A stretch of 64,000 nt of DNA, from the NCBI GenBank assembly GCA_921293015.1, contig OV121081.1, positions 27,283,158-27,347,157 on the forward strand, in the 5' to 3' direction. This DNA comes from Phorcus lineatus. Lineage: Eukaryota; Mollusca; Gastropoda; Trochida; Trochidae. A program made the translations under genes and the position numbers. Each line of letters begins with the position of its first letter. Position 1 is the first letter of the stretch. Below are positions 13,296-29,728 of the stretch, in pieces. The notes beneath the pieces are model-generated. The model had not been told where the DNA came from and ran no database searches. It worked only from the letters and a program-made list of their open reading frames with translations.

Positions 13296-13720
13296 CAGCT
13301 GCATACCAAAAGTCTGTTCACATACCACTCTAACGTGGTGCAAATATCGTGTAAATTGGGTTTAGTTGGACGTCATTAAAATAACAAACAGAACTGACAA
13401 TGAAATACCTATTGCCTGTGTGTAGAATAGCAAATTCGAATGTTGACATAATGAACTAACGAATAGGGGTCATATTTTCGAGATTCCGATTTCCTGAAAA
13501 TTCCATTAAAATATGTAAGCTTCAATCTCTGAGCAAACATCAGCTTAGTCACATTGACTTATTGCAAGGAAACACACATGGCTTGTGTTTAAAGATTTTT
13601 AACTTCAATTGGATTTTGTAGCGAAAAATGAAATTGAATGTTTTCGGAATGTTTACCCCTGATCACTTTAGAGACCTGCCAAAACTCCTACGGTTAAATT
13701 TTGGATATGATATAAGTTCA
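13296..13720 (+). mobile_element. TIR element family 'cagctgcataccgaaagt', copy 1 (3' end lost)
   Basis: The sequence starts after TA with 'cagctgcataccaaaagt' and aligns along its length with the complete copy at 44,796-45,363. Shared landmarks are 'tgttcacataccac', 'gtaaattgggttt', 'aactgacaatg', 'ggggtcatattttcga', 'gttttcggaat' and 'gacctgccaaaactcctacg'. The right inverted terminus seen in the complete copy cannot be found, so this copy is truncated or decayed. It encodes no transposase, so the element is non-autonomous. Confidence 0.72.
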
Positions 13721-15988
13721 AGAAGACTAAGCAAGAAATTGTAATGTTTGTTTACTTTACAAAGTAATTTTCGTGCTATATCAACGCTCAATCCAATTTT
13801 CCTCAATACCTTTATATCAAATAGTTTTGCTGACGGCCTTTAGGCTATGTTTAGCATGCACGTTTCTTAGCAAATGAAATGTCGCTATGCCAAGTAAATA
13901 TCTCAATTACAACTGACTTTTGATCCGTTTGTGCCACTATTTGTTAATCTGAGTTATTTCACTGGCTTCTGTAAAGAGATCCATAACCGGCGTCCTGCGT
14001 GATAGATAACTTCCTGTTGAATGAAATTTGCAGATTTAAATCCGCTGATGTAGCAGGCTGCGAAATAGTAAGGAATCAGCAATTCTAAATGCAACCACTC
14101 AATAAACAAGCAAGAGGACCAAATCTTAAGAGATGAGTTGATTGAGTTTGATAAGGGCAATACTATCGCTTGGTTTTGAAGAATCAACAAATCCAATTTA
14201 AGGAGAATTCCTTTCTGGAAAAGGAAATTCAAATTTAACTCAAATAATGCCGCAACAGATATTCAAGCAACCTTCTCAGCTCAAAACCATAAACATGCAA
14301 TTTTAGTTATTTTTTCTATTATTATGGATCGAAAGGCATGACAAAATTGACAGTGAATAACAGTTTGAAATTATTGACTTCATGGAGATTCGAGCTACTT
14401 GGGCTTTCCTCTTCACGCGGTCAGACCAAAGCCATACGCAGGAAATGAACATAAATGATAACATCGACTTAAGGCCTCCAGATATTAATAATAATAATTA
14501 CTAAAATTGATTTGTTAAATGGATACTTTATACAATGGATACAATGAAAATAAGGCATTCCAAACACGTTTGCAATAACTGGTGAAACCGGAATACAATA
14601 AGGCATGAAATTATTTCATGTTTCCGTTTCCAGCTATGAATTTCCAGATTTGTCACTTGGAAGGATGTTGCTTTCCTCTATTCATCGAACTAAGAAAATG
14701 ATAGCTAATTGAGCAGGAAAACCTGTCATACTAGGGTCAATTAATCTGTCACAATCCGATTAAATCAAATATTGTGAGTAATAAGAATGAAAAACAAATA
14801 CTAACTCTTAAGGTAAAAAAATAGAATTATGTCTCGTAGAATAGTGTTCAGTTGGTGTTTTAACAGATTGATAGAATAGTGTTCAGTTGGTGTTTTAACA
14901 GATTCATGTTCTGTACGAAACAAATATTTCTTCACTCTTGGTGAAATCGATAACTTCCCCTGAATTGAGGAGCAAAATACAGGTTGATATTTCATTTCAC
15001 TGTCATATCCGTCAAAAGTCAATAGCTTAACGTAAAAAGCAAAGATGTTTTCCACCATCAATCTATGATACAAGCTGGGTCTGTTAAATGTTATTTGGAG
15101 GCGCATTAGAACCTTTCAACTGGCATAAAATTCTTTACTTCAACATCTCCTAGTTACATGAACCAAGCCCTAAGATGATTTACATTCTAGGGCACCGGTT
15201 GCATGACACTGAATTTAATTGAAAAATGCATTTGAATAAATTGTAATACAAAATAAAATAATATTATATTCTTATATATCAATTGAGAACTTTCTAAAAA
15301 TATACTAATTTTCAATTCCCTTTTGCAGGTAAATTAAAAAGTCACTATTTACTAAGACAGTGCTTCCAACTAGTGAGTGAGTGAGTTTGGGTTTAACGTG
15401 TTTTGAACAGTATTTCAGTTATTAAACACGTGGAAGACTAACAGGTGCTGTGGAATTATAAACTTTTCTCATATCCTCATTATTTTCTTCGTTTGACGAT
15501 TTGAAGCCTTGTCAAAATTTGATATCAAATGACTATTTTACAAATATATTTTTAAACCCTGAAGTACATCAAAGAAAAAGACGCTGCATTGCGCATGGAA
15601 ATTTTTTGTTATTTTATAAGTGAACGAGCATCTCACAATTTACTTTATAAATTGCAAAAATACCATTCAACTAAAATTGAAAAACATTTAACTGATTAGT
15701 ATCTTACCTGTTCCTAACTCATTTAAATGATACTCTCAAACAAGAAAGGCAGAAATAGGCACAATGTATTAGCCATTTTATCTGTTAAATGACTGTACCA
15801 TATTATTATCAAATATTATTCCAATGTTGACAGCGACATGATAAGTTACAGATTGGTTACTCCTTGACATGATATTTTGTAAACATCTCGTATTTCCATA
15901 TCCAATTATCACTCAATTAGATCTTGATCAACTATATTTTCTTGACTCATGATTGTGTAGGTAACTGTAAGGTTTAGAAGGTCAAACA
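13721..15988. other. No gene seen; one short tandem duplication
   Basis: No supported gene. At about 14,839-14,904 a unit of about 34 bp containing 'agaatagtgttcagttggtg' is repeated twice in tandem and almost identically, which indicates a recent slippage-type duplication. The rest is AT-rich sequence without recognisable structure. Confidence 0.5.
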
Positions 15989-16091
15989 AGGCCAAGATTT
16001 TCGAAGCTCTGTTAACACTATGTTTGGTTTGTAGGAAGTACCATCCATTAAAATTGACTTAAGACTAAGCGAGATTCGATAATCGAGGCTC
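15989..16091. mobile_element. Degenerate foldback MITE ('aagattttcgaagctct' family)
   Basis: The left arm contains 'aagattttcgaagctctgtt'. The right arm, read in reverse complement, is 'gagcctcgattatcgaatct' followed by 'cgcttagtcttaag'. Both correspond to the arms of the better preserved element at 25,308-25,416. The arms here have diverged, and no coding sequence lies between them. This is a second, older copy of a small non-autonomous foldback element. Confidence 0.6.
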
Positions 16092-18299
16092 AGAAAGATT
16101 CCTAGGTGTCCAGATGACCATTTTCTTAACGAATTCTGGACGACAAAAGTACATGTATCAAAGAATGACAAAGTTAACCAACATGAGAGCGGTTAAGTTA
16201 TTATATCAAATGACAAGACAATACCAATACTGTTATCCTTTTCTGATATACAAGTTTCAGCAAATTTGAAAACGAATGAAAGAAAGAGACTGGTGTTTTA
16301 TATTTTTGCTAATTTTCAAATGATTTAAACTATTTGTGTTTCACCTTGATAGGACAATTTTTTGAATGGCAAGGGATATCATTGCTAACGCAATGTACTG
16401 TTTGTTCTATGAATTTTTGTCTGATTTAAATGAAATTACCATTACACCTTCTGATCGCCGGTAGACTTTGTGATAACTTAAAGCTGATAATGGGATTTTA
16501 TAAGCACTATTTTAAACAATTTCCTTTGGCATGCTATCCTTTAAGTTATTATCTGATAATGATACCTAAGAGTTTGAATTTGAGACTTCGGTAAGAAGGT
16601 GAATAGCATATGCGTGCTCATAAGATACTATTTTTACGACATTTTTACGCCAAAATATCAGTTGATCAATTGCTGTCTTTCGGGAATTATTGATATTTAG
16701 GCACTCGTGTGTATGTATGTCATGGAGACTCCTTTAGTATCCTCTATTTATATAATCAGAATCATGGACACTCGTATAGTATCCTCTATTTATATTATCC
16801 GAATGAAAGGTCTAAGATCTCCTTTGAAAATAAAATTGTTGGACCTTGCGTTTGCAGTAAATGTTTGGCCGAGGTGAAACGCATATTGTAAGTATCTTAA
16901 TTTTCGCGTCCAGCTCTTACTCACTAGGTTTTGAAGTAAACTTAATTGAGATTTCCTACATATTTACAAATTACGCCTAATTGGGCATGTAAATTTTAAA
17001 GTAGCGTTTAAATGCCATCTATTGCTTATTAATCCAAAGGGGCAAAAGGCAAATCAACTTGCGTTCACACGCGTATACATTAGTATGTTTCTTAATCTTC
17101 ATGTAGACCTGGCTTTGAGAAAGTTATGGAGGCGCTTTCATGAGAATATTACAAACACCAGACAAAACAAATACAAGAATCAAAGAAAGACAATAGCAAT
17201 CATGAGAGAAGTTTAATTTAGTTTCATGATGTGTATTTCGTTTTAAAAAAGATATAATTTCATTTTTTTAAAATTGATCAGATATGTATATTTGATATGG
17301 TATACATTTGAACTTCTGTTATTAATATATAAATAGACTCAAAAGTTCATATCTTACATTATATTGAAATAATACATTTCAATATAATAAATATTTCCTG
17401 TTTAACTTTTTTGGCTTAATATCCTTTAAATAATCAATAGTTTCACGAAGAAAGGATTGTTTGCCAACAGTTTATGAGATAACTTAAATCTGTTAAATGT
17501 GATTTGAAGTAAGGTAACTTTCTTAAACAATTCATTCTGGCACATCTTCACTTAATATCTCCAAACGACCCATAAAAATCCCTCTTGAGAATACGTCTTG
17601 ACTAACGCAGGTTGGTTAAATTCAAAAGATCTGGTTGTGTGAGCTTGATGGACTCCCTGTGGGTGCAAGTTTTATGTTTGGGCCATTAATAATAAAGAAG
17701 CGCAACAGATATTATACTCGATCGAAAAGTGTTTCGTGGGTCATATAACAAAGAAAACTGACGTTGCTGTATTAAGTATAAAAAATATTTAATTTGCATT
17801 TATTGATAACTTACTTTATGAAGCATTTATTTTGTCAATACTTTTGAGTTTTAAAATCAGACTTCGAATTTTTTTCAATTTAAGGATGGTTTCATAATTG
17901 TCAACATGTGGTAAAGAATTTTGAGATAGTGTCTTATGGGTTTCATTAGCAGTAACATTTGCTTTTAGAAAATTACATGATCGTCAATATGACATAATTG
18001 GGAATTTACAGTACAAAACATGTCATTCCTTGAAATAAAATTAAATGATTGAGGTGATCCATATGAACAATAAAATAGAACAGTAAATACTACATAGCAC
18101 CTGAAAAAAATCGGAGCTTGATCCTGATTTGGCTAGATGAAATGAATGTATAATAATATACTCGATACAAAAATCGTATGTTGATAATATACAGGTATTT
18201 AAATAAGTGATTTACAATTATGGACTAATAACATTCCTAACCTAATCAATGTTTAATAAATGTCATAAGAAGTATGATGTTTTCAATAATGTTTAATAA
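16092..18299. other. No gene seen; tandem and paired short repeats
   Basis: No supported gene. A 42-bp unit is duplicated in tandem at 16,720-16,761 and 16,762-16,803, sharing 'agtatcctctatttatat'. The stretch 16,460-16,560 resembles 17,470-17,570 ('gataactta..ctg..aa' followed by 'ttaaacaatt' and 'tggca'). A 12-bp-arm hairpin (attatattgaaa / tttcaatataat) lies near 17,359-17,390. None of these has coding potential that I can recognise. Confidence 0.5.
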
Positions 18300-19500
18300 A
18301 ATGTGAGGAGAGAGTGTGTCACAATTTCATGATAGAAAAAGACTTTCTCAGTTCTTTCTACCTCCAATCCTTTAGGATTTTTTTCAGTCAAAAGAAGATC
18401 AAATATTCAAAAAGGTACTTGAATACCCAGTTTCCCTCAGGCAATGAGATGTTTCTAATTGTCAGTGTTGACATATGTTGTCAAATAATGATTGGTTTCC
18501 CTTGCCTCAGGGACAACAATTACAAACCATTGGACAAGTATGTGGGAGTCAATTGCATTTTAAAACGCCGTATATGTGCTTTCCTTTTTCAGTAATAGTT
18601 TCAAAACATATTGGTATGAATTATCATACATTTCACAATCTACCAAATATATAATCCTGTTATGGATTCCTTCAGATAAAAGAGTAATGAATGATGGGGT
18701 TTAAAGTGCCTTCAATTAAATTTTCTGTTGTTTTACACGTGATAAAAGATAACGGGTGAAGTTGGATCGAAAGTTTGAACCAGATTTGTTTGGTTATATG
18801 TCCTTCTTGTACTTTGCCTCGACGTTATCGGAAAAATGTCTTCATCATACCAAAGAGGTTTGATCACTGCACATCTTGTCTTTTTGCACGGGTTTTACTT
18901 TTTCCAGTGCCATAGAACAGTTACGAAGCATTGAATTTTGTTCCGTATAAATTCAGACATTGTAACTGATCCTCAAGTTTGAATGGACACTGATGAATGG
19001 AATAGTTGAATAGTGAAAATGGATTGGTTTAAATTGTTACTCTATTTTTAAAGTGACATTAGCTCTAACAAGAATGATATACAGTGTTGAAACTTAGCTT
19101 CTTTCATAAAATGATAATGAATTAGTTGCATCACTGACACATTTACTGTGAAAATTCACCTTTTTAAGAGTTTAACTTCAATTTGGAATCTGTGAATCTG
19201 TGTTTATCGATAGCTTCATGCACGAAACAATTGCATTAATTGTTTAAAAGTGGACCAATTTTATCGACCCATATTTAAATGATTGCCCTTCGCCACACTA
19301 AAGCTTCAAATGTAATTAAATAGATTTTTTGCCACTAAATTCATAGAATTTCACCATGTCACAACATGATGGACATCAACAGCACCAAAAGCGGATAATC
19401 CTGCCAAGTGAAACGATAAAAGCTGGAAGACTGACTGACTTTAAGAAAAGTTTACATTTTGCCAGATATTCTTTATTTTTCCTTGATTATTTATCTTATA
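18300..19500. repeat. Dispersed duplicated block, copy II
   Basis: The block aligns in the same orientation with 30,700-31,700. The best conserved part is about 19,198-19,292 against 31,514-31,608, sharing 'gtgtttatcgatagcttcat' and 'gcattaattgtttaaa' at roughly 90 percent identity, well above the surrounding sequence. A second conserved part, 18,455-18,560, contains 'gtcagtgttgacat', 'caatgattgg' and 'caattacaaaccat'. An open frame through the first core (VFIDSFMHET.ALIV, then stop) is kept in both copies but has upstream stops. It is not called a gene. Confidence 0.65.
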
Positions 19501-21149
19501 TAATGTCACATTATTAAATGATAATTGAAGAGGTACTTAGTGAGTTGATGCAATTACATATCCAACTCTGTTTTAATGTTTGAAATTCACTTATTTCTTC
19601 GGCTACTCATGTCCAAGTATATTTTTTGTTGCTTTTTTCAGGTATACATTCAGGGTGACATACAGAATATTTTTGTAAAATTCAGATGTAAAGCCATCAA
19701 GGCCAGGACTTTTACCGTTGTTCAATCCTCTAAGTCATTGTTCAATTTTCATTCCAAGGACTGCCTCTGATTTTCGTTTAGATTCGGTGTATCATAAGTT
19801 TAATGTGTGGAAGAACATCTTTGGTTAGTTAACTTTTAATCCAATCGGCTTTTGATCTCTTGTATTTTACCGTTATTCTTTTTATATTTAAATTGATGTC
19901 ATTGGAATTATCCAGTGTGGCAATCTTAAACTTAATCAAAATTACATATTAACAAAATGATCAACAATTGGCCTGTTAATATGTTTCCTAGTCAGTATTA
20001 CCTTTTTAGGTGACACTGACTGAAAGGGAAACATAAATAACCTTAAAGTAGAACATTTTACCAAAAGTAGTAGATTTACTAGTCATCAATAATTATAAGA
20101 CTTCCCAAAAGGTTTGGTTCATATGCTCTAAGTCAAGGGACATAACTCTTTAAAAATATATTGAAACGAGCTTTGATATGCAACTTTCTTATGTATACCA
20201 AGGGCATGTGAAAAGTTACAGAAAGTTTGATAAAAAATGTAGGACAATTTGATTTCCTTTTAAAGAGGGACTGACAGTCCACACACATTATCACCCTCCG
20301 GATTTTCTGTCGGAGGATAAAAAAATCAAATAGTGTTCTGCAACAAGTTTGGTTGATACTAATCAATTTAGATTAGCATACAGAAATTCCTCCATGGCAC
20401 TGCTAGATAATTAAGTAGGGGATTTTTTTCCTGTGGAAATGTTGTAAGAATGTAAGCGTTCTTCAAGTGACTTTTCACAGCTATCCAACTTATAAAGATC
20501 GCAGGTATATAATCTCTTTCAATGAACAATTGACTTTCGTCTGAAAAAATAAGACATAAGGTTAGCAGTGTCACATACAAGAAAAACGTTCAATGCAGTG
20601 CTGAAAAAACATATCGAGTGGTATATAATATTTGTTGATGCCTAAGTTCACGTGATTTCATCGATTCATTTCCTTCAACCAAAGTTACTTCCTTGATGTT
20701 AATGCTAAAAGATATATGGATAACAACTTCTTTAGTCATTGTATGCGACGTTTTGACACCGATTCTTGGTTGTTCTCAAGTAGAGGTGTTATCTGTTATC
20801 CATTGTAAAGTATCAACAACCAAACACCATGTACATTAACCATATAAACATAACTACATCCCTGTACTTCAACCTACTTAATTTTACAAACTTATTCCAA
20901 TTTATGTATACATTTGCTCTCAAATCATATCCAATATATATTGGTTGATAACGGGGAAACTACACTAAAACGTCTTGCGGGGGAAAAGTTGTAAATCCAT
21001 AGAACTTGTTTTAACAGCTAAATGCCTCTCAAATAATCAGATATCTCACTACAGATAAATATGGCCTGATACTTGCCTCATTGTATATGTATCAATTAAC
21101 AAATCTCTTTGTAGCCATTGATCAAAGTTTACCGAATACCTCCTTACCA
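19501..21149. other. No gene seen; one member of a repeat pair at 20.4 kb
   Basis: No supported gene. The stretch 20,385-20,560 aligns with 23,190-23,380 in the same orientation: 'gaaattcctc', 'ctagataattaa', 'gaaatgttgtaagaa' and 'ttttcacagct' each have close partners. Reading frames across it on the minus strand differ between the copies, so I do not call exons. Confidence 0.5.
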
Positions 21150-22020
21150 TGACGTCAAACATTTTTAACAAAAGCGGATATCTCAGTTATTTAGGTATGG
21201 TATCTACATCAGACTTAGCTACTAGCTCCGCTCTCTAGATTTGTTGTCCCGAGTGAATTGCGTTGGATATCAAGGTAATTGATTTGATTTCAAGTTAATA
21301 TCCTTTTCTCTCCCCAAGGCTGGGTGCAGGAAAATTATTACATCAGGGAAAAAACTTGATATGAAAGCAGTTTGACCTCACCACGTACCAAAATAAAAGA
21401 CTTAATTACTTTGAAAGAAATACTAACTCTCATATTTATCTTTTTTTAACCCTCTATTCTCTTCTCTCTGCTTTGGAAAGGTTTTCCCAATTACCTTCTG
21501 ATAATTTGGACAGCCAGTAAGATAAGAGAGTGTGAGAGTCTCTGATTTCACTTGCAAATGAAGATTCAATTTCCTTTCATTTCATGCAATGGTTTGCCAA
21601 AGGATAATAATTTAGTTAAAGGGCGATGATATGTGTCATTGTTTGAACACTTAATGCAACTGTTGTTAGCATGATGCTATCGATAAACATAAGGTGAATT
21701 TGAGAGTCAATATGTCAGGGAAAGGACTAATTTATAAACATTTTGAGGTGATGTGTTGTGAGTCGTTATCATTTTGAGAAAAGAAATGTAACCTTTACAA
21801 AGGTTTTTTTTCATCCAAGGCAACAGTGAATACAGTGATTAAACATTAAGGTTTTCTTGATCCTATTTTGAAAACAAAAACCGTTTTAAAACGACATCTA
21901 AGGATGATAGTTTTGTAATTGTCGTCCCTAAGGCAAGGTAAACCAATCATTATTCGAATACATATGTCAACATTAACAATTTGGAAACTTCTCAGTGCCT
22001 GAGGTAAATTGGAATTTGAC
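21150..22020 (-). repeat. Dispersed duplicated block, copy III (inverted)
   Basis: Read on the minus strand, this repeats the order of copies II and IV. First comes the 'gtcaacattaac' / 'ccttgcc..aggga' piece at 21,905-22,005, then 'gctatcgataaacat' at about 21,676-21,690, the counterpart of the conserved cores at 19,205 and 31,520. Last is 21,155-21,240, whose 'ctacatcagacttagctact' is matched in reverse complement at 32,110-32,150. The internal spacing is shorter than in copy IV, so pieces have been lost. Confidence 0.55.
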
Positions 22021-25260
<3,240 letters not shown>

Positions 25261-25512
25261 TTCTAAATCAGCGGATTTGAATCCGCTCAGGTCCTTCCTA
25301 ATACCCCGGGCCTAGATTTTCGAAGCTCTCTTAGTGCTAAGATAGTCATAAGCCAATGTTAATGTATGGTACTTACGACTATCTTCGTGCTAAGAGAGCT
25401 TTGAAAATCTAGGCCCTGACCTGTTATCGCTCGTTATCTTTCCCGAAAGAGATCCGGGTATAAGGAAGGAACTAAGCGTATTCAAATAACACTGATTTAG
25501 CAGAATGACCAT
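25261..25512. mobile_element. Foldback MITE nested in a larger inverted repeat
   Basis: The inner element spans 25,308-25,416. Its arms of about 45 bp start 'gggcctagattttcgaagct' and end with the near-perfect reverse complement 'gctttgaaaatctaggccc', around a short loop. Outside it lies a second imperfect inverted repeat. The left arm, 25,261-25,305, contains 'ctaaatcag', 'atttgaat' and 'ccttcctaatacccc'. The right arm, 25,454-25,503, contains 'gggtataaggaaggaac', 'attcaaat' and 'ctgatttag'. The nesting suggests either a MITE inserted into an older foldback element or one long foldback with a divergent middle. Confidence 0.75.
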
Positions 25513-26406
25513 TTGTTTGCTTTTCTTGTTTGTAAGTAAAATGCATTCAACCACCAACTATCACATCCTTTTGTTTGTATTAATGCTTTGGGTGAATGTA
25601 GTGTAGACCATTAAACAAATCTGTCATATTGTAATTTTTGGTTTGGTAATACTGACTTATTTACGATATCGGTTTACTCGTTTAAGAACAAAAACTTTGT
25701 ATCAAATGATCTCCATTGAGTGATTAACGTGATTTCAACAATATTACAGTCATTTAACACATGGAGGAAAATCATAAAAAAAGAGAGAAGATAGATTCTG
25801 AGAAATGGGATGGAAATTTTGAGGGAACAGGCGGAAAGAAAATCAAAGTGATTTGTTGATTCTTTAGGTAGCAATGATGGTTTAAAAAACAAATGGAAAA
25901 CGTGGCGAGTTTATAGCCACTTTATTCAATCTTCGGGTATAGGCAAATCACCAGAGCATAAATAGTTATGTGAATAGATACTACCAGATTCACATAATTA
26001 AAAAAATTTGCATAGCCAGTTTCATTCTTGTGTAAATGGTAAAAGACGATGTACAAAGATTATGGAACTTATCTGAGTATATTATTTTTTTTTGTAAAGG
26101 AAATGGGTGTCTATTTTCTATGCTGTGAATTAATTGGACATCCCTAACCTTTGTATTCAAATTTCATGCCATGGTTAATGTTCATAGTATTAATAACAAT
26201 ATGCATGTATATATTATCTGCCTATATACCAAATCTGTTTAACACAGCCTCGTTTAAAATAGATGAAATAAAAACCGTATTAGACGGCTTTAAGCTTTAA
26301 GCGTTTCTTATAAACTTCTTTTTAATACAGAAACTCCTAACAAGTTAAGCAAATACAGAGTGTTGTTAGACACACGTTAAAAATGTCGTTCAGGACAGTA
26401 AACATA
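25513..26406. other. No gene seen; 3' flank of the dehydrogenase gene
   Basis: This AT-rich sequence lies beyond the stop codon of the minus-strand dehydrogenase. An ATTAAA-type poly(A) signal reads on the minus strand near 26,320, a plausible 3' end about 85 bp past the stop. No other feature is visible. Confidence 0.4.
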
Positions 26407-28809
26407 TCAAGCCTTCTCGATTGAGATTTTCCGCCTGACAATGCCATCATCGAGATTGACTTCCAGAATAGCGTTGTTACTCGTGTCGTCATCCAGGAGA
26501 GTCAACAACGCCTCGCCTACCTTGCTTGGTCTGGAACAGACAACGGGGAAATGTTGAACATCACTGCCTGTTTCTTAATTCTAAAATGAATTATGTTTAT
26601 TCCGGCTTGATACGTGACAAAATGCCATAAACGATGATACGTTATACATTTTATTTATACCATAATTCCAAGTGTTTGGCAAAATACAATTTTACAAGAA
26701 AAATACCTCAGAATAATACACGCATGGAAGCATAAAGTGCTTGCCCCATTTACGTTCTAGATACATAACATCACCTATAAAACACGATCATTTCAAAACT
26801 GTCGTTCTGTCTGTCATGTCAACACCTGAATCATGACGTAGGCTTCGGTGACGTGAATCAATTTTTCATTTCAATAAGTGTATTAAATGCCTTTAATTTT
26901 GCATATACTGTCTGTTGCATTTTCTGCCAGAATCCCGATACGTGCTCCTATTCAGACAATGTTTAGGTCAGAATCCTATAAACTTGAGTTACCTTTGTGG
27001 GGGAGAAAATTACCTTTCTCAACAATGCAAATAACAAACCTTACTATTTGGTATCTTAGAATTAAATGCATCAGATGTGATAACAACTATTCATACGTAC
27101 TTTAACATAGTATTTGGTATAAGTGCAGACGCGTCTTCAGTGTATTCCTGACGACATTTTCTTCTGACGGCATCAATAATGTCCGTGCTGACAAAGTTTG
27201 GACAGAGACAACCGTATCTGATTCCTTGAGAAGCAACATCAGGGGCGCTCTGGAAAAAAATATATTGGATATTTATTTACAACTAGTATTCTTTACAAAT
27301 GTACATTTGCATTCACTAAATTTCTAACATTGCACTTCAAGTGATGACAGGGCTGTAAAGAAATCATTAATAATCCAGCGTTAGTTAACCAACCTTCAAT
27401 TAAAGTACTCAGACTCCGTTGTAAAGTTGTAGGAGCTGTTAATACCTGGGGCTATGGCACATCCGGGAGGGGTTGACGAATAGCAAATCGTGTTCATTTT
27501 GTAAAGTATCTAACGAGTAATGTATGCTATTTTCAGTTTGTTTTTTAACATTGTTTTTAATAGTGTAAAAAATAATACCAATTGACATGTAAATTATATG
27601 TTGTTCCGCTATTATTAAAACATGGTCTGTTATACCCTCAGTTTACAATTTACATAAAATCCTTGTACCTAGATTAAATGATGAAAAGGTGTTATCAATA
27701 AAATGGCGTTTAGCACTTTTCGCTTGTTACTTGATGCTATGACTACGGATAGCTGAGTTAAATGATGAGGTATTTGATCGTCTAAAGATAATGCATTTGA
27801 CCTAAACATATATTTATTGAGGAAGCATGAAATAATACAATTTTCAAAATGTATCTTTTCAAGCTGGGTTTGTCCGACTGTCATTTCTGGATCTTTGCTT
27901 TTCAGTAAATATTGATAAAAAAATCGAGAATAACAGTATTTCATTTACTTACTGCAAGCGATCCTGTATATCCAATTACAGCATGTTTCGATGCTACGTA
28001 GGTAGGAAAAAAGTAAAACTTGTTGTAACCTGAAACAAAATTCGTTTAATTATAATTCATTTTGAAAATGTAAAACTTTCAAGAAAATAGATTAAAACAA
28101 ATGTGATTTACGGTTAAAGGAATGAGTGACTTCGTTAGAGTTAGAATTTTATCATTTCTTTTCAGTTGACATGTGTACCAATAGTTAATTCACTGAATGG
28201 TATTCAATTGGCTAAAGAATACCGTGCGTACCTGCAATTGATGCTACGTTGATGATAACTCCTCCTTGGCCTCCTTTATCCTTTCTCATGTGAGCATTGG
28301 CCAACTCAGTACCAATTATCAATCCTTTCTAAATGGCAATAGATAATATTCATTTTACTATATACAAAGGAGGATCAAACAAATGTAAAATACAGTTTAG
28401 TAATAAAGATGTTTTTTTATCTAATTACTACAATGGATAATCAAAATGTATGAATTTTGAGTACAATGATATATACATATATCTAGATCCAAATACAAGA
28501 AAGAATACCGCCGAGGAAACCTTCACTTAGGAGGATATTGAAAGTTTATAGCGAGTTATCAGATTTAGTAATTCCTTTTCAATCATTAAATTCTTTACTT
28601 TCTACTTGAATGAATTGCCGACTGTACACTGACAAAAACCTTATTTCAAATATCTGTTTGAACTAATTCAAGTTCATAAACTGAAAACAAATTATGATTA
28701 TATTAATTTCAAGAATTTGTGCAGCTAATAAGCTGTTTACATGTAGAAGAGTGATTAAAAAGAAAAGGTGATCTTGGTAATCATCGTGTTTATGGTGATG
28801 CCAATAATA

Positions 28810-28840
<31 letters not shown>

Positions 28841-29728
28841 TGAACTACTGACCACATTGACATCGATTGTCTTCTCCCAGTCGATTTCATCAACGATTCC
28901 AGCATTGTTGACCATAACATTGATGTTACCAAATATTTTCCTAGCTTCGTCGAATGCCTCTGAAGTCAGTATGTTACATGATAGGTTAACATCTTATTTT
29001 TGGATACTTTATACAGTTCTGTCTTAATTTTTTGCTTAAAAGATAAACGTAAATTGCAAGTAAGAGTTGTATTTCTTAAAGGGACCCTTCCTCTTTGACA
29101 TTTCATTTAATTTGAGTATGATGCCAGTCATGATATCATTTACAGTAAATGTTTATATATTTATGGAATGTCTTTTAAACCTTCCAAAATAGTCATAAAC
29201 ATTAAGGTTGTTTTCCGTAACACTGAAAATGCAAATTAGACTTTTTTATAATGACTTAACAAACCTTTGTTTTCACTCAGGTATTTTTCACTATTTTACG
29301 TGATGTTCATAATACTCACGTTTAAATTGTTCTGCCTTACTGGCGCCGAGTTTGATAAAGATCACTTTATCATCTCCAAATTCTCTTTGAAAATGTTCTG
29401 CCTCTTTCTGTCCAGTTACTTGATCGATGTCTGTCAGGACAACCTGTTGGACAACAGAACAAAATACAACGATAAATCGAATATGGGCAAGTTGACAGAT
29501 TGAACATAAATCATGCTGACAATAGCGAATATTCAGGTCATGGTTACTTTATTTTTGGGATATCGAACAGCAAACATGATGCATTCAAAATCTAACGCTC
29601 AATAGAAAGAGACAAAATATTTGTGAATATCCTACCTTAGCACCTCTTGCAAGTACAGCCTTAGCACACGCATTCCCAATACCTCGTGCACCACCCGTTA
29701 CAAACACAACCTTATCCTTCAGCTTCAT
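26407..29728 (-). CDS. Short-chain dehydrogenase/reductase, 15-hydroxyprostaglandin dehydrogenase-like (7 exons)
   Basis: Predicted NAD(P)-dependent cytosolic oxidoreductase of 249 residues. Exons: 29728-29636, 29443-29341, 28959-28853, 28328-28232, 28029-27953, 27249-27101, 26530-26407 (stop). All introns are GT-AG and all phases join. The nucleotide-binding motif TGGARGIG is at residues 11-18, and an acidic Asp36 at the end of strand 2 suggests NAD preference. NNAG is at 83-86 and the catalytic set is Ser131, Tyr144 and Lys148 (YVASK), with the usual 13-residue Ser-Tyr spacing. The stretch around DWEKTIDVNV and the NVASIAGY segment resemble animal 15-hydroxyprostaglandin dehydrogenase (about 266 residues), which oxidises prostaglandin-type hydroxyls. 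The substrate here is not proven. The start of exon 3 is uncertain: an in-frame acceptor at 28,992 would add 11 residues. Confidence 0.9.
28809..28837. repeat. (ATG)n microsatellite beside a splice donor
   Basis: About ten trinucleotide units lie in the intron of the dehydrogenase gene, starting 15 bp past the exon 3 donor at 28,852. On the minus strand it reads (CAT)n. A frame through it yields a poly-histidine artefact that is not a gene. Confidence 0.9.

Noticed and set aside
19198-19260. Short conserved frame VFIDSFMHET in the duplicated block
   Set aside because: It is kept in two copies, but upstream frames are broken and no splice signals fit; reported only as a conserved core.
28663-28932. 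Poly-histidine open frame on the minus strand
   Set aside because: It combines antisense-frame sequence of dehydrogenase exon 3 with an (ATG)n microsatellite in the intron.
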